A stretch of DNA of 64,000 nt from Myripristis murdjan. Taxonomy: Eukaryota; Chordata; Actinopteri; Holocentriformes; Holocentridae. Where the stretch lies: positions 2,829,890 through 2,893,889 of the forward strand of contig NC_043990.1 of NCBI RefSeq assembly GCF_902150065.1, written 5' to 3'. Below the pieces are notes generated by a model. The model was not told the origin of the DNA. It saw only the letters and a program-made list of their open reading frames with translations, and did not search any database. Positions 53,489-64,000 of this stretch are shown piece by piece (position 1 is the first letter of the stretch; every line of letters starts with the position of its first letter). The position numbers were made by a program, and so were the translations under genes.

Positions 53489-53971
53489 ATGACTTTGAGC
53501 TCCATCCTCATCTGGACTCTCCTCTGCTGCTGCTTGACAGGTAAAGTCCAGAGAATCAAAGTCCTCTCCTCTATGAAGATCCGTCCCTCTGAAATGAAGC
53601 GGAGAAAAGCATGACACTGCTTTGTGTTTTTGTCTGTGTGTCCTCAGAGTCCAGAGGCCAGGTCACAGTGACTCAGCCTGGAGCAGTGAGGGCTGCTCTG
53701 GGAGCCTCCGTCACCATCACATGTAAAACCAGCCCGAATGTTCATGTTTCTGGAAGCACCCACTATTTAGCCTGGTACCAACAGAGAGATGGAGAAACTC
53801 CTAAACTGCAAATTTACTATGCTAATACTCGAGCATCAGGGATTCCAGATCGTTTTACAGGCAGTGGATCAGGGAGTGACTTCACTCTGACCATCAGTGG
53901 AGTCCAGGTTGAAGATGCAGCAGTTTACTACTGTCAGAGTTTCCACTATATCAACAGTCAGTGGCTGTTCA
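53489..53971 (+). CDS. IgL kappa-like V segment, family A (V9)
   Basis: The leader exon is 53489-53540 and the V exon 53648-53971; both are open. It reads [20 protein letters not shown], Cys, [54 protein letters not shown] and [18 protein letters not shown]1 spacing is 16 residues, as in V1, its closest relative in the window. The octamer is at 53364-53371 and TTTATAG at 53404-53410. Its heptamer is CACATTG. It lies about 3.0 kb from J3a in inverse orientation. Confidence 0.93.
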
Positions 53972-53999
53972 CACATTGAAAAAGCGTCGTACAAAAACC
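53972..53999 (+). other. V9 12-RSS, variant heptamer
   Basis: CACATTG at 53972-53978 (fifth base changed), spacer AAAAAGCGTCGT, nonamer ACAAAAACC at 53991-53999. The critical CAC is kept. Confidence 0.92.
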
Positions 54000-55028
54000 T
54001 CCCTCAGTCAGACTGAACAGAAACTGAAGTGACTGCTGCAGCTGGAAGCTACTGCAGGGACTGATACAGTTCACTGAGGACACGCACACTCACACTCACA
54101 CACACACACACACACACACAGACCCTATCATCTTGTTCATAGTGTCAGTGTCAGTTTTCCCTCTGAGCTTCAAACAGCCACCTCCCACCTCAACAAGCTG
54201 AAAGTTCCCCCAAATGAAGAGGACAGTTCCAGTGAAGAAGCCCAATCAGAAACATGAAAAGCACAACAACATGGAGCAAAGTGAGCTGCCCTGATGCCGA
54301 CCCCCAAACCACTGCTGAATGATCCAAACAGCTTATCCCCCACACGTCAACATCCATTCACTGACCACACAGCAAAACGTCACATACACATCAGTAACAA
54401 TGTATGCTGAGGATAATACCAATAGTGCAGTAAAATGTCTGTTAAACAGATTACATGTTACATTAGTGTTGTGTCACTGTTCAGTGTGCTTATGGCTGTG
54501 GGATAAAAACTGTTCCAGGATCATGTGATGCATGTTTTGATGGATCTGTATCTTCTGCCAGATGGCAAAAGTTCAAAAAGGTGGTGGGCAGGGTGGAAAG
54601 GATCCTTGATTATTCTGTGTGACTTCTGCAAACAGCGTGAGGTGAAGATTAATAGTGTCATTCCTTTAAATTTAGGTAATTGTTCAAACATACTAGCACT
54701 CATTCCCATATGCTGATGATATTTTTTATTTTTATAATTGTGAATAATGAGAATGACACTTTGGCTATATCAGAGCAAGTTTCCTCCAGGAATAAAAGCA
54801 GTAACAAAGCACATGAAAGATGCTTGGCCTAATCACTACTATGCCTGGGAAGCATTATTCTGAATTAAATGAGGCTTTCCTGAAGTTTGACACCCTCATT
54901 TACATTTTGAAATCTTACAGTATGTGTGCCAGCTGAACCTAAAATCCACTCCTCCATCCCCGTGCTTTAATATCAGTGTTTATCAGGAAAAAGGACACAA
55001 CTTATTTGTTAAAAAGATTTTTTTTATT
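54000..55028. repeat. V9 3' flank and V-C intergenic block of cluster 3
   Basis: Impure CA tract at 54082-54120, then the block shared with 41880-42200, then the C 3' flank. AATAAA for C3 is at 55023-55028 on the minus strand. Confidence 0.6.
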
Positions 55029-55096
55029 ATTATTTTAACATATATAGAGTATCTGCATTACAGCAAGAAAAATAAATGATTATTTAAAGATTTAAT

Positions 55097-55099
<3 letters not shown>

Positions 55100-55132
<33 letters not shown>
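55100..55132. repeat. GA microsatellite in the C3 3' UTR
   Basis: Pure GA tract, the shortest of three. Confidence 0.9.
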
Positions 55133-55135
<3 letters not shown>

Positions 55136-55203
55136 GGCAGAGTGCAGAGTGAGAGCAGCTGCAGAGTGAAACCAGTAGCAGAAGTCCCAGTGAGTCAGGT
55201 CAG

Positions 55204-55532
55204 TTACTGGGGACACTGGTCTCTCCTCAGTGTCTCGGTCTGCGGAGACTGGGAGCCCTGGGTGGCCTCACAGGTGACAGAGCCCAGCTTGCTCCACTGG
55301 TCTGCAGTGAGCCTCAGGGTGCTGCTCCAGCTGTAGAGGCCGTCCTTCTCCAGCACCCCGGGGCTCCTGCTCTGCTCCCAGCTGCTGCTGCTGCTGCTGC
55401 TGCCGTCCACCTTCCAGGCCAGCCTCCAGTCTGAGGGGAAGCCCTTGTTGGCCAGGCACATGAGCGTGGCCCTCCCCTGCTGCAGCTCCTCTCTGGAGGG
55501 GGGCAGCACCGTCAGGGTGGGAGGGGCGTCAC
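55204..55532 (-). CDS. IgL kappa-like constant domain C3
   Basis: A 329-nt exon with the same 108-residue domain as C1 and C2. The three disulphide Cys and the core Trp are kept, and the C-terminus is [16 protein letters not shown] as in C2. It differs by [11 protein letters not shown] (Lys to Arg) and DQWSKLG (Arg to Ser). The seven-Ser run is present. J3a and J3b precede it on the minus strand. Confidence 0.94.
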
Positions 55533-56529
55533 CTAGGAGACACCAATCAGCTTAGAGGGCGGGAAATAAGCAGCTGGCAGTCAGTCAGCGGGCGGTTGGA
55601 CACCTTTACTGTGTGAGAGTCCATTTTCCCCTTTAAGGACTTTCTGTCAGATGGTTTTTATGCTCCAGCAGTCACTCACTGACACCCTGTTTCACTTCCC
55701 TTTAAGAAGCCTCTCATGCACATCAGCACAGAAAGAGTCCTCATATGAACAAAAATACATCAATACACATAACAGATAAAAATAAAAAATTATTTGGCTG
55801 CTCCATAAAAATTATCACACATCAATAATGGCGTGTGTCCTTAAATATTTTAAAGAATAGAACTAAAATCTAATTTTTACAGTTTAAATAATTTACTGAT
55901 TTGTCAGCATTAATTTTTTTTTTTTTTTTGTTAAAAGTCAAAGTCAATGCACAATACATTGTCTGTTTTAAAGAAATCTGAACAAGAGCATCTATAACTG
56001 AGATAAATGTTTGTTGAGCATTTTCAGCCATAATGATTTTCAAGCAACATTATTCTGTTCATCAAAACTGATTTCAGCCAGCAAACAAATTATTTTCATC
56101 CCATATGTGAAAAAAAATATGAGATGAAATTAAGAATGAGAAATTTGGCTACATTTTAAGATTTTAATCTTAATCCCCACTCTGTTCAAATTAGTTTTCA
56201 TTCAGCTTCACATGTCATGTAAAAATACTAAATTAAAATCAATATGGTCAAACGGTCTGAAGGAACCAAAGCTTTGCATTCAACTGTTCTAACTTTGAAG
56301 CTGGTCAGTTTTAAACATTTTTCACAATTTATAATGAAAAGTCTAAAGAAGTACTGAGTCAAACTATGTGGTGAAGGAGAAACACAGGCAAGAAAAAACA
56401 GTGACTATAAGTGATGGAAATTAACAAAATCCATGTTAAAACCAACCACTAACACTCACACAGAAGAATAAAAGTAACCCAGCAGCAGTAACACATTACA
56501 TGATATTTAATATTTGTGCAGAAACTTAC
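55533..56529 (-). other. J-C intron, cluster 3, with shared block
   Basis: Shared block at about 55634-55760. Otherwise AT-rich, aligned with the other two introns. Confidence 0.6.
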
Positions 56530-56567
56530 TTCCAACATCCAGTCTGGTTCCTCCACCAAAAGTCCAC
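56530..56567 (-). CDS. IgL J segment J3a
   Basis: 38-nt [13 protein letters not shown] plus the split Ser codon; GTAAG donor at 56524-56529. Confidence 0.92.
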
Positions 56568-56606
56568 CACAGTGATACAAACTCATTGAGCCGCCGTACA
56601 AAAACC
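56568..56606 (-). other. J3a 23-RSS
   Basis: Heptamer CACTGTG, 23-bp spacer, nonamer GGTTTTTGT (complement of 56598-56606). Confidence 0.92.
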
Positions 56607-56959
56607 TCTGACTGTAGAGAGACACGGCTCTCTCACTTTGTCAGAGAAAGCAACAACTACAAGTCCTCAAGATGCCACTTTAAAGAAATAATCTGGAATC
56701 AATGCTTTCTCTTCTGGTTGTAATGAACTTCATTTTAATAAACTTAAAATTTCCTCAAATTAAAGAAATTTAACCGATCATTTGGATTCAGTTTTTCAAA
56801 GTCTTCTCTGATTTCACTACTTTGAGATCACTGTTCGCTTAAAATCAGACATTAACATGAAAAGTCAAGTATGGCAGTTTGTTTCATGAAGTGCAAATAA
56901 TATGAAAAAGTATATATTTTTCTCATGGATTGATAAGAACATGAAATAATTAAACTTAC

Positions 56960-56997
56960 TTCCAACATCCAGTCTGGTTCCTCCACCAAAAGTGTAC
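56960..56997 (-). CDS. IgL J segment J3b
   Basis: 38-nt [13 protein letters not shown] plus the split Ser codon; donor at 56954-56959. Identical in protein to J2b. Confidence 0.92.
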
Positions 56998-57036
56998 CAC
57001 AGTGATACAAACTCATTGAGCCGCCGTACAAAAACC
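56998..57036 (-). other. J3b 23-RSS
   Basis: Heptamer CACTGTG, 23-bp spacer, nonamer GGTTTTTGT. Confidence 0.92.
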
Positions 57037-58779
57037 TCTGACTGTAGAGAGACACGGCTCTCTCACTTTGAAAACAACAAACTCACTGAGATCAGCCTCA
57101 GGTTTGAAAACTTAATAACAAATGACTGACATATCATCACTAGCCATCAAACTATGTCAAAAATTATCATTATTGATTACATATATTTTGAAAATATATT
57201 TAATTTTTTGGCAGTGAATTTTTTTTTCTTTACCAGTAACGTAAAACATGACAGTTAACATTTTTGGAGAAAACATGCATGTATCAACCGAAAACTACAT
57301 ATGACATAACTATGATCATTTTTAAAACTATAGCTTGAGGCTTGACAACCTGGGTTGCCATGGTAACTGTTGCCACAGAGCTAACCTGCTGCGGAGCAGG
57401 TTTTGTCCAGGCTCACTGATCCAAACGTGTAAACCATCCACCCATTCAGCTGCTTCCCTACAGGATCCCAGTGTGGACAAAAATGCTGCATTCAAATGAA
57501 AGTGTCAGTCGACCTGCCATACAGATTGTGCTGTTCACATGGAGACGTGTGTGCAGACCTGCAGAAGCACTTTGCTCTCCATCATTTGTCATATCAGAGA
57601 TGGATGTTTTGGCAGCACTGTACGGCGCTGTATGCCTCCTTAACATCAGCAGACAGGAAGTCCAAGGTCTCATCCCCTCTAATGTTGCAGGTCACGTACT
57701 GGATGAAGTTCTTCAGGGTCTTGCAGCTTTTGACATGATTCAAATCTCCATTTATTATGAGGAGTGCTCTGGGATGCCGTGTCTGAAGGTCCGTGACGGT
57801 GGACTGAGTGACATCACCACTGCCGACGGTGAAACGTACACAAGTAAAACAATGGCGGCTGAAAACACCTGAGGCAGATAGTTTGGCCTCAACCCCACAG
57901 CCAGCAGCTGAACATCAGGCATACAGATGTTTCCATATCAACATGCTCTGGATTGGACCATTTGGAGCCCACTGGCAATAAAACAGGGCTTCTTGTAAAC
58001 TTTGTGGTGTAACGTCTCGCCCTGCTTCCCTACATACATCTTTCTTTTTTCCTTCATTGTTTTATTGTTGAAATCCTTTCAGACAACTTGACTTCCTGCC
58101 CTGTGTGTGTTTGCTCCACTGTGATTATGCTGCCACGTCCTGATGAGTTTCACCTGTGTCCCATTACTTAGTGTATTTAGTCTCTGTGTTTCCTTTGCTT
58201 TGAGGCAGTCAGTCTTTGAATATTGTGTCAGTCACACCAGCTTTATCTGTACTGTGTTATTCTCTCAGTGTATTTTTGACCTGGCTTTAGTCATGGCCTT
58301 GCCAGACTCTGTTTCCCTGATGTTCTGCCTGTCAACCTGTGTGATGAACATCTGCAAGTAAACACTGTTGGCTGACTTTGCTGAGTCATGTAACTGAGTC
58401 CTTGCCTGCCATCAGTCTAGTCGCTATAAGGAAAATCCTGCTGACAAAAGGAATAGAAAATGAATATATATACAGTATAAGTAAAGATCAATGTAATCCC
58501 ACAAATAAACCTATTTACTATGGCTTTTATTGTTTATATCCCTGTTTTTGTATTGCTGCTTGTCATACTGTATTTATATTTTCAATGTCCTAGTCCTTGA
58601 TGAATTACTTTTCCTGCTGCAGTGATCTAATTTTGCTTCAGGGATCAATATTTTTATCCTATTTAACCGTATCTGGATCTGTCCATACGACATGTGATGT
58701 CTTTCATATGAACCCGCTCATGAATATATTAGAAAAACCTGGTTTGATGGAGCAAGTTGACAATGACCCTCACACTCCA
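57037..58779. other. Intergenic DNA between J3b and V10
   Basis: 57340-57480 is the host block shared with the J1 and J2 upstream flanks. A 133-codon frame at 57471-57872 has no motif I recognise and starts inside that shared block, so I do not call it. The remainder is AT-rich without visible genes. Confidence 0.45.
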
Positions 58780-59858
58780 GAGGCCTGTATCATGAAGCGG
58801 GATTGTTAGCGAGATAACTTCAGGCTCAACTCCGGATTTTCTGTATCACAAAGCTGGTTCACCTCTGATCGGGATAGAAAACCTGTCCTAATCCTTTCCT
58901 GAATGCTAGCCTGCTCCAGGACAGGCTAACTTTCAGGATAGGATTGAATCCTACATAAAGCACCGCCCCCTGGCCAATCAGCTGTATGCCAAACCGTGGC
59001 CTGTCCAATCATTGAGGATCCCGGAGAGCATTACGGCGTGAAAGGATTTTCCTTGACCGATGAAACACGTTAGATTTTGCCGACAACTCTCTGTATGAGA
59101 GAGAGGCTGTGATGCTGATGTGAAGCAGCACTTCAGCCTGGCTAACAGCTGCCTGCTATACACAGCTGACACTCTGTAGGAGAGGAAAACACACATGAGA
59201 GATCATTAAAGGAAATTTGATAATTAAAAGCATTTTTAGAGGCGTTTCACAACATTTTAGGGACATTTAAAATGGCACAATAAATTTGCTCTAAATATTT
59301 TTGGGGGGCAAATTATTCCTGTGTGAGAGAATGGGCCTGATTGGCAGCTGAGGGGTTACACCCGGGGGAATTCAACTATATCGGTCATACACGCAACACA
59401 TCTGTGCAGTACAGTGCAGTGCAGTGCAGTGCATGGGTTTCAGCGTCAGATGTGGACTTGAGCCACTGATGTGTAATTTGCGCATTTATGCAGTTGGCAA
59501 CTCGTTGCCAAGCATTCCGCCTTCTCTTGGCGGCAGCCGCGGTGTTCGATTTAGTGTGTAAATGTTGTTTTCCTCCTCATACTTTTACAGTAGGCTATAA
59601 TACGCTGCTCCTCCGCCGTGACATACGCTGTGCTTTTTCCCCTTGTGGTTCATGTTTGTGATTGGTCTGCTGCCTCAGACTCCGCCCCTTATACGTGCGC
59701 GTTCACGGCTCTTGATGAGGCAAACCTGGATCGAATGAGCGAGTTTATAACCAGCGTCGTGATACCGGTTATCCCTGATCACCAGGATCTCGATTAGTGT
59801 AGTCGGATAGGTCTGGCGAATCCAGCGAAAACTAAGCTTGCTTCGTGATACAGGCCTC
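58780..59858. mobile_element. Harbinger/IS4EU-like non-autonomous element
   Basis: Ends GAGGCCTGTATCATGAAGC and GCTTCGTGATACAGGCCTC are near-perfect inverted repeats. The interior is non-coding, with TCCTGAATGCTAGCCTGCTC-type subterminal motifs, a GTGCA run near 59410-59435 and GC-rich right half. No transposase seen. Confidence 0.75.
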
Positions 59859-60360
59859 TGGTTTGCTGTGATCATGTTTCTTAGGTTTTGTGAGGCCAGC
59901 TGACGAGACGAGTTTGACTGATTGAACAAGAATCAACATCTCTCCTTCAAAGCTGATATCAAATTAAACTCACAGGAAGAAGCTGACATCACATCTGTGT
60001 TAGGGTTAGGTTTTACTAAAGAATACTTTGTATGTCTGAACTTAAATATAGTTTCCAACCTGTGCAATTCAGCGCCACAAAAACATTTTTGGGGGTATCT
60101 GTAGATCCAATGAGTTGAAAAACACGCAGGTTGTTTGAAGAACTAACATAGAATGTGTAAATGCTTTTAACATTAAAAAAAATAAATACTTTGTTCATTT
60201 GATAAAAGTTTTGTGCACCGTGTATGGGTTATTTTCTGATGTCTGAAAAGTATTTCTGAATAGAAAAACAAATAAAAGAGTAAAACGCGACATTTGACGT
60301 TAAATTACACACTCCACTTCTGTTCACCTCTGACAGATCAGTTCCTCTCCAGCTGAGGGA
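59859..60360. other. Intergenic DNA before V10
   Basis: AT-rich, no gene. The last 20 bp are the family B V 3' flank. Confidence 0.5.
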
Positions 60361-60388
60361 GGTTTTTGTAAGATGTTGTTTCACTGTG
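60361..60388 (-). other. V10 12-RSS
   Basis: Heptamer CACAGTG (complement of 60382-60388), spacer AAACAACATCTT, nonamer ACAAAAACC (complement of 60361-60369). Confidence 0.93.
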
Positions 60389-60954
60389 TGAACGGTGTGC
60401 TGCTACCCTGTTGACAGTAGTAAACTCCTGAATCTTCAGCCTTGACTCCACTGATGGTCAGAGTGAAGTCAGTCCCAGATCCACTTCCACTAAAACGACT
60501 TGAAACTCCAGACTGAAGGTTTGTAGCACCATATATCAGGAGTTTAGGAGCTTCTCCAGGTTTCTGAAGGTACCAGGCGAGATAGCTACGAACACTTGTA
60601 CTGGTTTTACATCTGATAGAGACAGTCTGTCCTGGACTAACAGACTGAGATCCAGGAGACTGAGTCAGAGTGATTTCTCCTGATGAATCTGGAAAATATC
60701 CAAAAGAGCAGAAGGGTTATTGAGACAAATACAGCTTGGAGAAAGATGATGAATATGAAAACAGAAGAGGAGGATTTCTTTAACATGGAGAACAGATGGA
60801 AGAAGGTGAATGCTGCTGGTCTCAGTGTTTCTCCATCACAGCAGAAGATGATTGTGGTAAAGCTGGTTGCATCCTGAAGCCAAGTTTTCAGAAGAGTCTC
60901 ACCCTGAACAAGGAGCCCCAGGGTGCCCAGCAGGAGAATGTGTGACATCATCAT
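60389..60954 (-). CDS. IgL kappa-like V segment, family B (V10)
   Basis: The leader exon is 60954-60903 ([17 protein letters not shown]), and the V exon 60688-60389 is open. It reads [15 protein letters not shown], Cys in [43 protein letters not shown] and [11 protein letters not shown]. The leader intron is open in frame with exon 1 for a long way, so a 105-codon unspliced frame exists (60637-60954), but the splice sites are normal. The octamer-like ATGCAAAC is at 61050-61057. It shares orientation with J3 and C3 for deletional joining and is head to head with V11. Confidence 0.93.
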
Positions 60955-61858
60955 TGTGCTGCCAGCGTGTCAGTGGCTGTGAAAGGCCTGGACAGCCACT
61001 GATCAACACTGGCCTCTTAACGGGTGGAGAGCAGAGAGGCAGGACACATATGCAAACACACACAACTATTTGAATGATCCTCCAGGGAACAGCGGACCCC
61101 CAAAACCTTGCTGAGAAGATAGAGGTGACTGTGAATAACAAAGGTCTTTCACATCTGAGCAACAACAGAGAAAAACTGCTGAAGACAAGTGACTCATGAC
61201 GAGGATAATGTGTTGAGAAACACCATGGTGAGAAGCTGGAATAGTGACTCCAATGCTGAAGGAACGGCTGGAGAAGCAGCTTGATTTAGGACGTGGAGGA
61301 TTTGCCGTCAGTGTGAATGGAACCAGGGGCAGGTAGCTAGGTGAGCGCTTTCTGAGCTGAAAAGCAGATCAGAAAGAGCAGGAATCTCAGATCTTTAAAG
61401 GGAGAGGCAGTTTGCCAGGCTTTCAAATGGACTGAGAGATGGATACATCTGATGAATAAACATGAGGTCGGTGGGTTTGATTGGTCATTTCAGAGAGAAG
61501 ACCAGAACATTGTGAGGAGAACAACAGGTGGAATATGCAGGGGGAAGCAGACAGGTGGAAGTCTATGGTTGAGGCTCTGAATATGGAAGATGTGAGAAAA
61601 GTGAAGGAGGCCAGCAGAAACTTGGCTTGAGTGTGTGGGCGTTATGTGGGTGGTGTCAACCTCAGGGAATAATGTTGATAGAAATGGAGAGAAGAAGCAG
61701 TGTTGAGAGAAAGATGATGGGAAGGCAAAACGGACTCCTGATGTTGGAGGCCTCTATAGAGCAGAGACATTTTGGGCCGTCTGGATGAGGCTTGGAGCAG
61801 CAGTCAGCTGCTTGGAGAAGAAGCTGATGCTCCTGAAGCATCAGGCTTTAAGGACTTT
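60955..61858. other. Divergent V10/V11 spacer, left part
   Basis: Family B promoter then the common spacer. The 61-codon block (61445-61632) has lost its frame here. The spacer is split by the MITE at 61859. Confidence 0.6.
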
Positions 61859-62642
61859 GGGCTCTAGTTTCGCAGACCAGGCGAGGCGGGGGCGTAGCGC
61901 AGATGCGCTTCGCCAACTGGGTGTGGCCAGGCGGATTTTCCAAGTTTGGCACGCCGTTCTCGGTGGCGCAAGTACTCCGCCGTCCCTCCTACCGGCGGAG
62001 GGGAGGAGAGAAGGCATGGAGTGGGTTTGACACAGCCGATTCACATTTAACCAATCAAATGAGCCCCTGTCCTTGCCTTTAAAATGCGCTGCGTGAAGGC
62101 GTAATGAAAGTTTACACAGCTGACATGGAGGTCTATTGCCGCAGGCGGAGCGGAGCTCAGGAGACAGGCGCGGAGCGGAGACCGGCGAGCAGTGCGGACA
62201 CGTCACCAAAACCTCACAGGCAGGCTTCTGGAATGTCAGACACATGAATGATGCAATAAATACCGAAAAAAACACTATTCAATGCTACGATCACAATCAG
62301 CACAAACATACCGTTTGTGCTGATTGTGAGGTTTTGGTAATGTGAGGCAGGCAGCCAAACTTCCACTGCGCCGGCTCCGCTCCGCCTTGCGCTGAAAGTA
62401 GACGTGGTTTCAGACGGCGAGCTTTTGGCGCACCTCGGCGAAGCCTTTTGGCACGAAACTGTCACTGCGCCAAGCCGAATCTGTCGGCACCTCCCCCCGC
62501 TACGCCGCCACTCCCATCTCGGCGCAAGTCCGCCTGCGAAACTTGGAAACTGTCCGCCTCTGCAGCTTCGCCGGTCGAAACTAGCTCTGCGCGGGGTTCG
62601 CCTCACTGCGCCACCCCGCGCTGCGCCGGGAAACTAGAGCCC
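61859..62642. mobile_element. Non-autonomous DNA transposon (MITE-like), copy 2
   Basis: Same element as 2012-2853, 784 bp, starting GGGCTCTAGTTTCGCAGA and ending GGAAACTAGAGCCC. It is flanked by TTT on both sides. The paralogous spacers before V6 and in the J-C introns show the empty site GGACTTTCTGTC, which proves the 3-bp target duplication. Confidence 0.88.
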
Positions 62643-63164
62643 TTTCTGTCAGATGGTTTTTATGCTCCAGCAGTCACTCACTCACTCACACACTGTTTCA
62701 CTTCCCTTTAAGAAGCCTCTCATGCACATAAACATGATATAAGCTGAAAACCTTTACATTACACTTGAAATAAATAGAGCAAATAGTTGAAGATATTTAA
62801 AAATGTTCCTTTCTACATCAGTTAATATATAGTACTTTATTTCAAAAAGTGGGGCAAAAATAGAGGAAAATCAGATTTTTAACACATTTTAAAGTACTTT
62901 TTTTTAATTTCTTGAAAGAAATGTTAGTAGAAGTACATTAATATAGTAGTTGTTTTGCAGAAGTCTGGATAAAGAACATCCTGATGAGAGTAATGTGTGT
63001 CCCTGTTGGAGTGGGTCAGAGCATTTCCATAGAGAGCCACTTTGCATCAGCAGCACCATGCTCCAGTGCTCTGGGAGAGTTTATAGTCCTGAGAGTTGAA
63101 GACTGGATGACTGACAGCTGTCCTTCATGACAACAGAAGCCCCAGAAATCCTCCTCATCCAAAC
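62643..63164. promoter_or_regulatory. V10/V11 spacer, right part, and V11 promoter
   Basis: Shared intron-type block at 62643-62735. The V11 octamer CTTTGCAT is at 63040-63047 and TTTATAG at 63080-63086. Confidence 0.65.
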
Positions 63165-63674
63165 ATGACTTTGAGCTCCATCCTCATCTGGACTCTCCTC
63201 TGCTGCTGCTTGACAGGTAAAGTCCAGAGAATCAAAGTCCTCTCCTCTATGAAGATCCGTCCCTTTGAAATGAAGCGGAGAAAAGCATGACGCTGCTTTG
63301 TGTTTTTGTCTGTGTGTCCTCAGAGTCCAGAGGCCAGGTCACAGTGACTCAGCCTGGAGCAGTGAGGGCTGCTCTGGGAGCCTCCGTCACCATCACATGT
63401 AAAACCAGCCAGGATGTTTATGTTGATACTGACTTTGATGATGACGGTAATGAAGTTAATATAGACCTTCTATCTTGGTACCAACAGAGAGATGGAGAAG
63501 CTCCTAAGCTGCTCATTTACTATGTTAATACTCGAGAATCAGGTATTCCAGGTCGTTTTACAGGCAGTGGATCAGGGAGTGACTTCACTCTGACCATCAG
63601 TGGAGTCCAGGCTGAAGATGCAGCAGTTTACTACTGTCAGAGTTACCATTATATCAACAGTCAGCGTCTGTTCA
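63165..63674 (+). CDS. IgL kappa-like V segment, family A, EF-loop-like CDR1 (V11)
   Basis: The leader exon is 63165-63216, donor GTAAAG, and the V exon is 63324-63674; both are open. It reads [20 protein letters not shown], Cys, then 25 residues (63401-63475) containing [12 protein letters not shown] before Trp, [33 protein letters not shown] and [15 protein letters not shown]. The CDR1 has a perfect DxDxDG core and an acidic residue at loop position 12, like a calcium-binding EF-hand loop. Promoter and RSS are consensus-like. The J-C partners lie outside the window to the right or at cluster 3 to the left. Confidence 0.94.
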
Positions 63675-63702
63675 CACAGTGAAAAAGTGCCGTACAAAAA
63701 CC
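63675..63702 (+). other. V11 12-RSS
   Basis: CACAGTG at 63675-63681, spacer AAAAAGTGCCGT, ACAAAAACC at 63694-63702. Confidence 0.93.
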
Positions 63703-63780
63703 TCCCTCAGTCAGACTGAACAGAAACTGAAGTGACTGCTGCAGCTGGAAGCTACTGCAGGGACTGATACAGTTCACTGA

Positions 63781-63782
<2 letters not shown>

Positions 63783-63812
<30 letters not shown>
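63783..63812. repeat. CA microsatellite 3' of V11
   Basis: CA tract in the conserved 3' flank, which continues to the window end. Confidence 0.9.
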
Positions 63813-63814
<2 letters not shown>

Positions 63815-64000
63815 TTGATGAGAACATATCATCTTGTTGATAGTGTCAGTGTCAGTTTTCCCTCTGAGCTTCAAACAGCCACCTCCCACCTCAACAAGCT
63901 GAAAGTTTCCCCAAATGAAGAGGACAGTTCCAGTGAAGAAGCCCAATCAGAAACATTAAAAGCACAACAACATGGAGCAAAGTGAGCTGCCCTGATGCCG

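Noticed and set aside
57471-57872. 133-codon frame between J3b and V10
   Set aside because: Begins within a host block repeated without the frame elsewhere; no recognisable domain. Left unassigned.
60637-60954. 105-codon unspliced frame starting with the V10 leader
   Set aside because: Intron read-through of a normal leader exon with GTGAGA donor and CAG acceptor.

Overview
The window is vertebrate nuclear DNA from a teleost fish, most likely a percomorph. It holds part of an immunoglobulin light-chain (IgL) locus of the kappa-like type. The evidence is eleven split V genes (52-nt leader exon, short intron, V exon) each followed by a 12-bp-spacer recombination signal (RSS), six 38-nt J segments with 23-bp-spacer RSSs, and three single-exon C domains carrying the intradomain Cys pair and a terminal Cys. 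Introns, Ig segments, Tc1, hAT- and Harbinger-like elements, LINEs, a tRNA-derived SINE and many CA/GA microsatellites all fit a fish genome. I cannot name the species.

The locus is built of repeated clusters. All J and C segments lie on the minus strand in J-J-C order. Family A V genes ([10 protein letters not shown] type; V1, V4, V6, V8, V9, V11) are all on the plus strand. Family B V genes ([11 protein letters not shown] type) are on the minus strand (V3, V7, V10) or the plus strand (V2, V5). Plus-strand V genes can join the minus-strand J segments only by inversion; V3, V7 and V10 can join by deletion. Cluster 1 (about 3.9-10.2 kb) is V1, V2, C1, J1a, J1b. Cluster 2 (about 29.9-44.6 kb) is V3, a deleted V ghost, a relic J, V4, V5, V6, C2, J2a, J2b. 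Cluster 3 (47.7-57.0 kb) is V7, V8, a relic J, V9, C3, J3a, J3b. V10 and V11 then begin the next repeat unit. Divergent B(-)/A(+) pairs (V3 with a ghost, V7/V8, V10/V11) share a common spacer.

Mobile DNA fills the gaps. A 1.25-kb Tc1-like element lies at 10.6-11.9 kb. A 13.6-kb endogenous retrovirus with two LTRs that look identical (14,224-27,829, minus strand) sits inside a tRNA-type SINE, which itself sits inside a Crypton/KIAA1958-like relic. A LINE with an esterase ORF1, an antisense L1 fragment and hAT-like pieces lie at 34.8-40.1 kb. LINE ends, MITEs and a foldback element lie at 44.8-47.2 kb, an L2-like LINE at 50.9-52.6 kb, and a Harbinger-like element at 58.8-59.9 kb. Two copies of one 3-bp-TSD MITE lie at 2.0 and 61.9 kb.

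The observations I rate highest are: three family A V genes with a 25-residue acidic CDR1 resembling a calcium-binding DxDxDG/EF-hand loop; V2 as a mosaic of the two V families; a recurrent palindromic module with paired CCAAT, E-box and CRE-like sites; relics of lost J and V segments; and a very young retrovirus with a paramyxovirus-F-like Env layout (lokiretrovirus-like) inside an antigen-receptor locus.
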